Origin: RGIG6307 sp964424345 | GTDB lineage: Bacteria > Bacillota > Clostridia > Lachnospirales > Lachnospiraceae | Assembly (NCBI GenBank): GCA_964424345.1 | Contig: CAYRIK010000033.1 | Location: forward strand, 1 to 22,038 | DNA length: 22,038 bases | Direction of reading: 5' to 3' | In this document: piece by piece, positions 22,014 through 22,038 of the stretch | How positions within the stretch are numbered: the first letter of the stretch is position 1 | How the letters are laid out: the number at the start of each line of letters is the position of its first letter | Position numbers and translations under genes: made by a program | The notes under the pieces: generated by a model | Databases searched by the model: none | Seen by the model: only the letters and a program-made list of their open reading frames with translations | Told to the model about the DNA's origin: nothing

Positions 22014-22038
22014 CTTCTTGCTTCAACCACTACTGCGT
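21989..22038 (-). CDS. C-terminal tail of a TnpB-like protein (partial)
   Basis: Of the three minus-strand frames entering at the window edge, two meet a stop within 15 bp. The remaining one reads AVVVEARSSDFYKSE and stops at TAG (21989-21991), exactly at the foot of the IS-end hairpin. That placement is normal for tnpB, the RNA-guided nuclease gene of IS200/IS605 elements. Only 15 codons are visible, so the assignment rests on the hairpin and stop geometry more than on protein similarity. Confidence 0.45.
   Translation of the reverse strand, partial: AVVVEARSSDFYKSE

Noticed and set aside
21925..22026. A 34-codon N-terminal extension of Pgi
   Set aside because: It begins at TTG in the IS-like end, reads through the hairpin and -10 box, and the family N-terminus and a good ribosome site fit ATG 21924.

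Overview
The window comes from a low-GC, anaerobic Gram-positive bacterium, most likely a gut Clostridia of the Lachnospiraceae type (inference). The reasons are AT-rich intergenic DNA, strong consensus sigma-A promoters, a proline T-box riboswitch, two-subunit class I fumarase, an archaeal/eukaryote-type ProRS, a PerR regulator next to a reverse rubrerythrin, and a GH3 beta-glucosidase with inverted domain order. Most of the window is chromosomal housekeeping. It holds one short piece of mobile DNA at the right edge, one unidentified repeat interrupted by a 100-N assembly gap, and no CRISPR array or prophage.

Left part (1-7.8 kb), all on the minus strand. In transcription order: sensor kinase, OmpR-type response regulator, RluA-type pseudouridine synthase, AI-2E/YtvI-type membrane protein, proS with its own promoter and T-box leader, a HIT hydrolase, fumarase alpha and beta subunits, and tRNA-Ser(GCU). 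A further strong promoter leads out of the window at position 1. In two places (AI-2E/proS and fumB/tRNA-Ser) the downstream promoter lies across the end of the upstream coding region.

Middle (7.8-9.8 kb). A plus-strand perR-reverse rubrerythrin pair forms a peroxide-defence unit with a probable autoregulatory operator. A strong terminator follows, then a 72-bp structured unit present twice around a 115-bp spacer. The first copy is interrupted by exactly 100 N, and deleting the N run restores a perfect second copy. A minus-strand GNAT acetyltransferase ends 4 bp from the repeat.

Right-centre (9.9-18.9 kb). Convergent and divergent single genes are separated by clear bidirectional terminators: a short-chain dehydrogenase (+), a sugar-phosphate isomerase/epimerase-type TIM barrel (-), a PHP histidinol-phosphatase (+) and a GT-C-like polytopic membrane protein (-). 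Then come luxS (+), mtnN (+) and the 1021-residue GH3 enzyme (+). LuxS and MtnN together recycle S-adenosylhomocysteine and make the AI-2 precursor. The luxS end carries three exact TTATCCACA (DnaA-box) sequences, two of them forming a 26-bp palindrome that probably works as a terminator.

Right end (18.9-22.0 kb), minus strand: pgi, a D-2-hydroxyacid dehydrogenase and a GtrA-family membrane protein in a tight operon. About 60 bp upstream of pgi lies what looks like the right end of an IS200/IS605-type (TnpB) element and the last codons of its tnpB. The pgi promoter region abuts this end.
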